Shown: positions 5,570-6,156 of the stretch, in pieces
How positions within the stretch are numbered: the first letter of the stretch is position 1
How the letters are laid out: each line of letters opens with the position of its first letter
Assembly (NCBI GenBank): GCA_002723635.1
Contig: PBMM01000028.1
Span: 8,374 to 14,529, forward strand
DNA from: Methanobacteriota archaeon
Lineage (GTDB): Archaea > Thermoplasmatota > Poseidoniia > Poseidoniales > Poseidoniaceae
Length of the DNA: 6,156 bases
Reading direction: 5' to 3'
Notes under the pieces: model-generated
The model's database searches: none
What the model was told of the DNA's origin: nothing
What the model saw: only the letters and a program-made list of their open reading frames with translations
Position numbers and translations under genes: made by a program

Positions 5570-6034
5570 TGCGACCCCCTCTTCTTTGACGGTGTTCAGC
5601 ACCACGTGGGTGTAGGACCGCGTCACGTGGTCGCTTGTGAGTACGGTTTTGGTGAGGTCGTCCAAATCAGCCCTGTTTTTTACTCGGGCCAGCACCATGG
5701 AATCGTAATCTCCGGTGACGTCGTACACGGCAAACACACGTGGGTCCTTTGCAATCGCGCGTTGCACTTCCATCATTTTCCCTTTGGCGATGCGAAGTCC
5801 TGCGATGACGGTCATCTCCCATCCGAGCCGTTCAGCGTCCAAGCGAACTTGGTGGCCGACGATGATGCCCGCGTCTTCCATCCTACGCAACCGATTGGTC
5901 ACCGTGCCTTGAGCCACACCGACGCGCTTAGCAATCTCGCGTTGGCTGTAGCGTGCATCCTCAAGCAACGCGCCGAGGATGGCCCGGTCCGTGGCGTCGA
6001 GGTCGTGCATCAGCCACGCTCGTGCGGGGGCCAT
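5537..6034 (-). CDS. AsnC/Lrp-family transcriptional regulator
   Basis: A one-component DNA-binding regulator; members typically form dimers or octamers and sense amino acids or related metabolites. From ATG 6034 it has 165 residues, in the family range. The N-terminal winged helix-turn-helix spans about 10-60: LDATDRAILGALLEDARYSQ, then REIAKRVGVAQGTVTNRLRRM as turn and recognition helix, then the wing at 'GIIVG'. The C-terminal RAM ligand-binding domain follows at about 74-150, with the Gly-Asp-Tyr-Asp element (108-111) of the effector site. The ATGATG start cluster overlaps the upstream stop, so ATG 6037 (ATGA) is equally possible. ATG 6010 would give the commonest family N terminus (M-H-D-L-D). 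There is no clear ribosome-binding site; GAGGTG lies 14 nt before 6034. Its location downstream of another gene means any self-control would act at a promoter outside the window. No ligand can be predicted. Confidence 0.92.
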   Translation of the reverse strand: MAPARAWLMHDLDATDRAILGALLEDARYSQREIAKRVGVAQGTVTNRLRRMEDAGIIVGHQVRLDAERLGWEMTVIAGLRIAKGKMMEVQRAIAKDPRVFAVYDVTGDYDSMVLARVKNRADLDDLTKTVLTSDHVTRSYTHVVLNTVKEEGVALPPFDSEDID

Positions 6035-6156
6035 CATGAACGCTTCGACACCTCGGAAGTGCGCTCAACGTCCAAGCTCTGCACCCAACCGCCTTCTCCT
6101 TCCACTTCGATGGACAACCGCAGGCGCAACGGAGCGTCGCCCCCACGGCTTGGACG
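6034..6156 (-). CDS. C-terminal end of an unidentified gene (5' end outside window)
   Basis: Reading from the right edge, one minus-strand frame is open for 40 codons and stops at TGA 6036-6034, overlapping the start of the Lrp-type regulator. The tail reads 'GDAPLRLRLSIEVEGEGGWV' followed by 'QSLDVERTSEVSKRS'. It has the alternating pattern of a beta strand followed by a polar tail, and its composition is more protein-like than the competing frame at 5961-6146. The stop/start overlap repeats the arrangement seen at other junctions here, which supports it being real. I do not recognise the family from so short a piece. Confidence 0.5.
   Translation of the reverse strand, partial: RPSRGGDAPLRLRLSIEVEGEGGWVQSLDVERTSEVSKRS

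Noticed and set aside
5961..6146. Minus-strand 61-codon frame at the right edge
   Set aside because: It runs through the start of the Lrp-type gene in another frame and has a Cys/Arg-rich shadow-like composition; the alternative frame ending at 6034 looks more protein-like and couples to the regulator.
1..6156. tRNA, rRNA, CRISPR arrays, insertion sequences or prophage genes
   Set aside because: I saw no spaced direct repeats, transposase or integrase motifs, or tRNA cloverleaf; almost the whole window is accounted for by housekeeping-type coding sequence.

Overview
The window most likely comes from an aerobic archaeon, and a marine planktonic euryarchaeon (Poseidoniia, Marine Group II/III type) is my best guess. 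The archaeal signs are a Toprim protein resembling the archaeal UPF0292 family, a DUF167 protein with the 'xPWRxR' element I associate with archaeal members, a stand-alone AsnC/Lrp regulator, and strong GGAGGTGA ribosome-binding sites inside an operon whose leading genes have weak or no such site. The taxonomic call is inference; no rRNA or other phylogenetic marker is present.

Positions 1-4590, minus strand: an operon for an aa3-type (A-family) heme-copper terminal oxidase, in the order coxB (subunit II), coxA (subunit I), coxC (subunit III, cut by the left edge). Neighbouring genes overlap by 1 nt (TGATG) and 4 nt (ATGA). All heme, CuB, CuA, D-channel and K-channel residues I could locate are intact, so this should be a working, proton-pumping oxidase. 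The unusual point is that all three subunits carry extra parts. CoxA has a signal peptide, a 'choice-of-anchor V'-like extracellular domain with a Cys-x-Cys-His motif, and an extra membrane anchor before its catalytic core. CoxB has roughly 90 extra residues, rich in histidine, inside its CuA domain. CoxC has about 140 extra N-terminal residues with two additional membrane helices, a charged helical segment and a His/Asp-rich linker. The oxidase therefore probably has an enlarged extracytoplasmic face, perhaps for electron-donor docking or copper handling.

Positions 4591-4760: a divergent intergenic region that must hold the promoters for the cox operon and for the plus-strand pair. It contains AT-rich TATA-like elements and a GC-rich inverted repeat just upstream of coxB.

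Positions 4761-5569, plus strand: a two-gene unit, a DUF167/UPF0235 protein followed with TGATG overlap by a Toprim-domain protein. A perfect 16-bp palindrome lies near the start of the second gene.

Positions 5537-6156, minus strand: the C-terminal end of an unidentified gene, translationally coupled to an AsnC/Lrp-type regulator. The 3' end of the regulator overlaps the 3' end of the Toprim gene by 33 bp, tail to tail.
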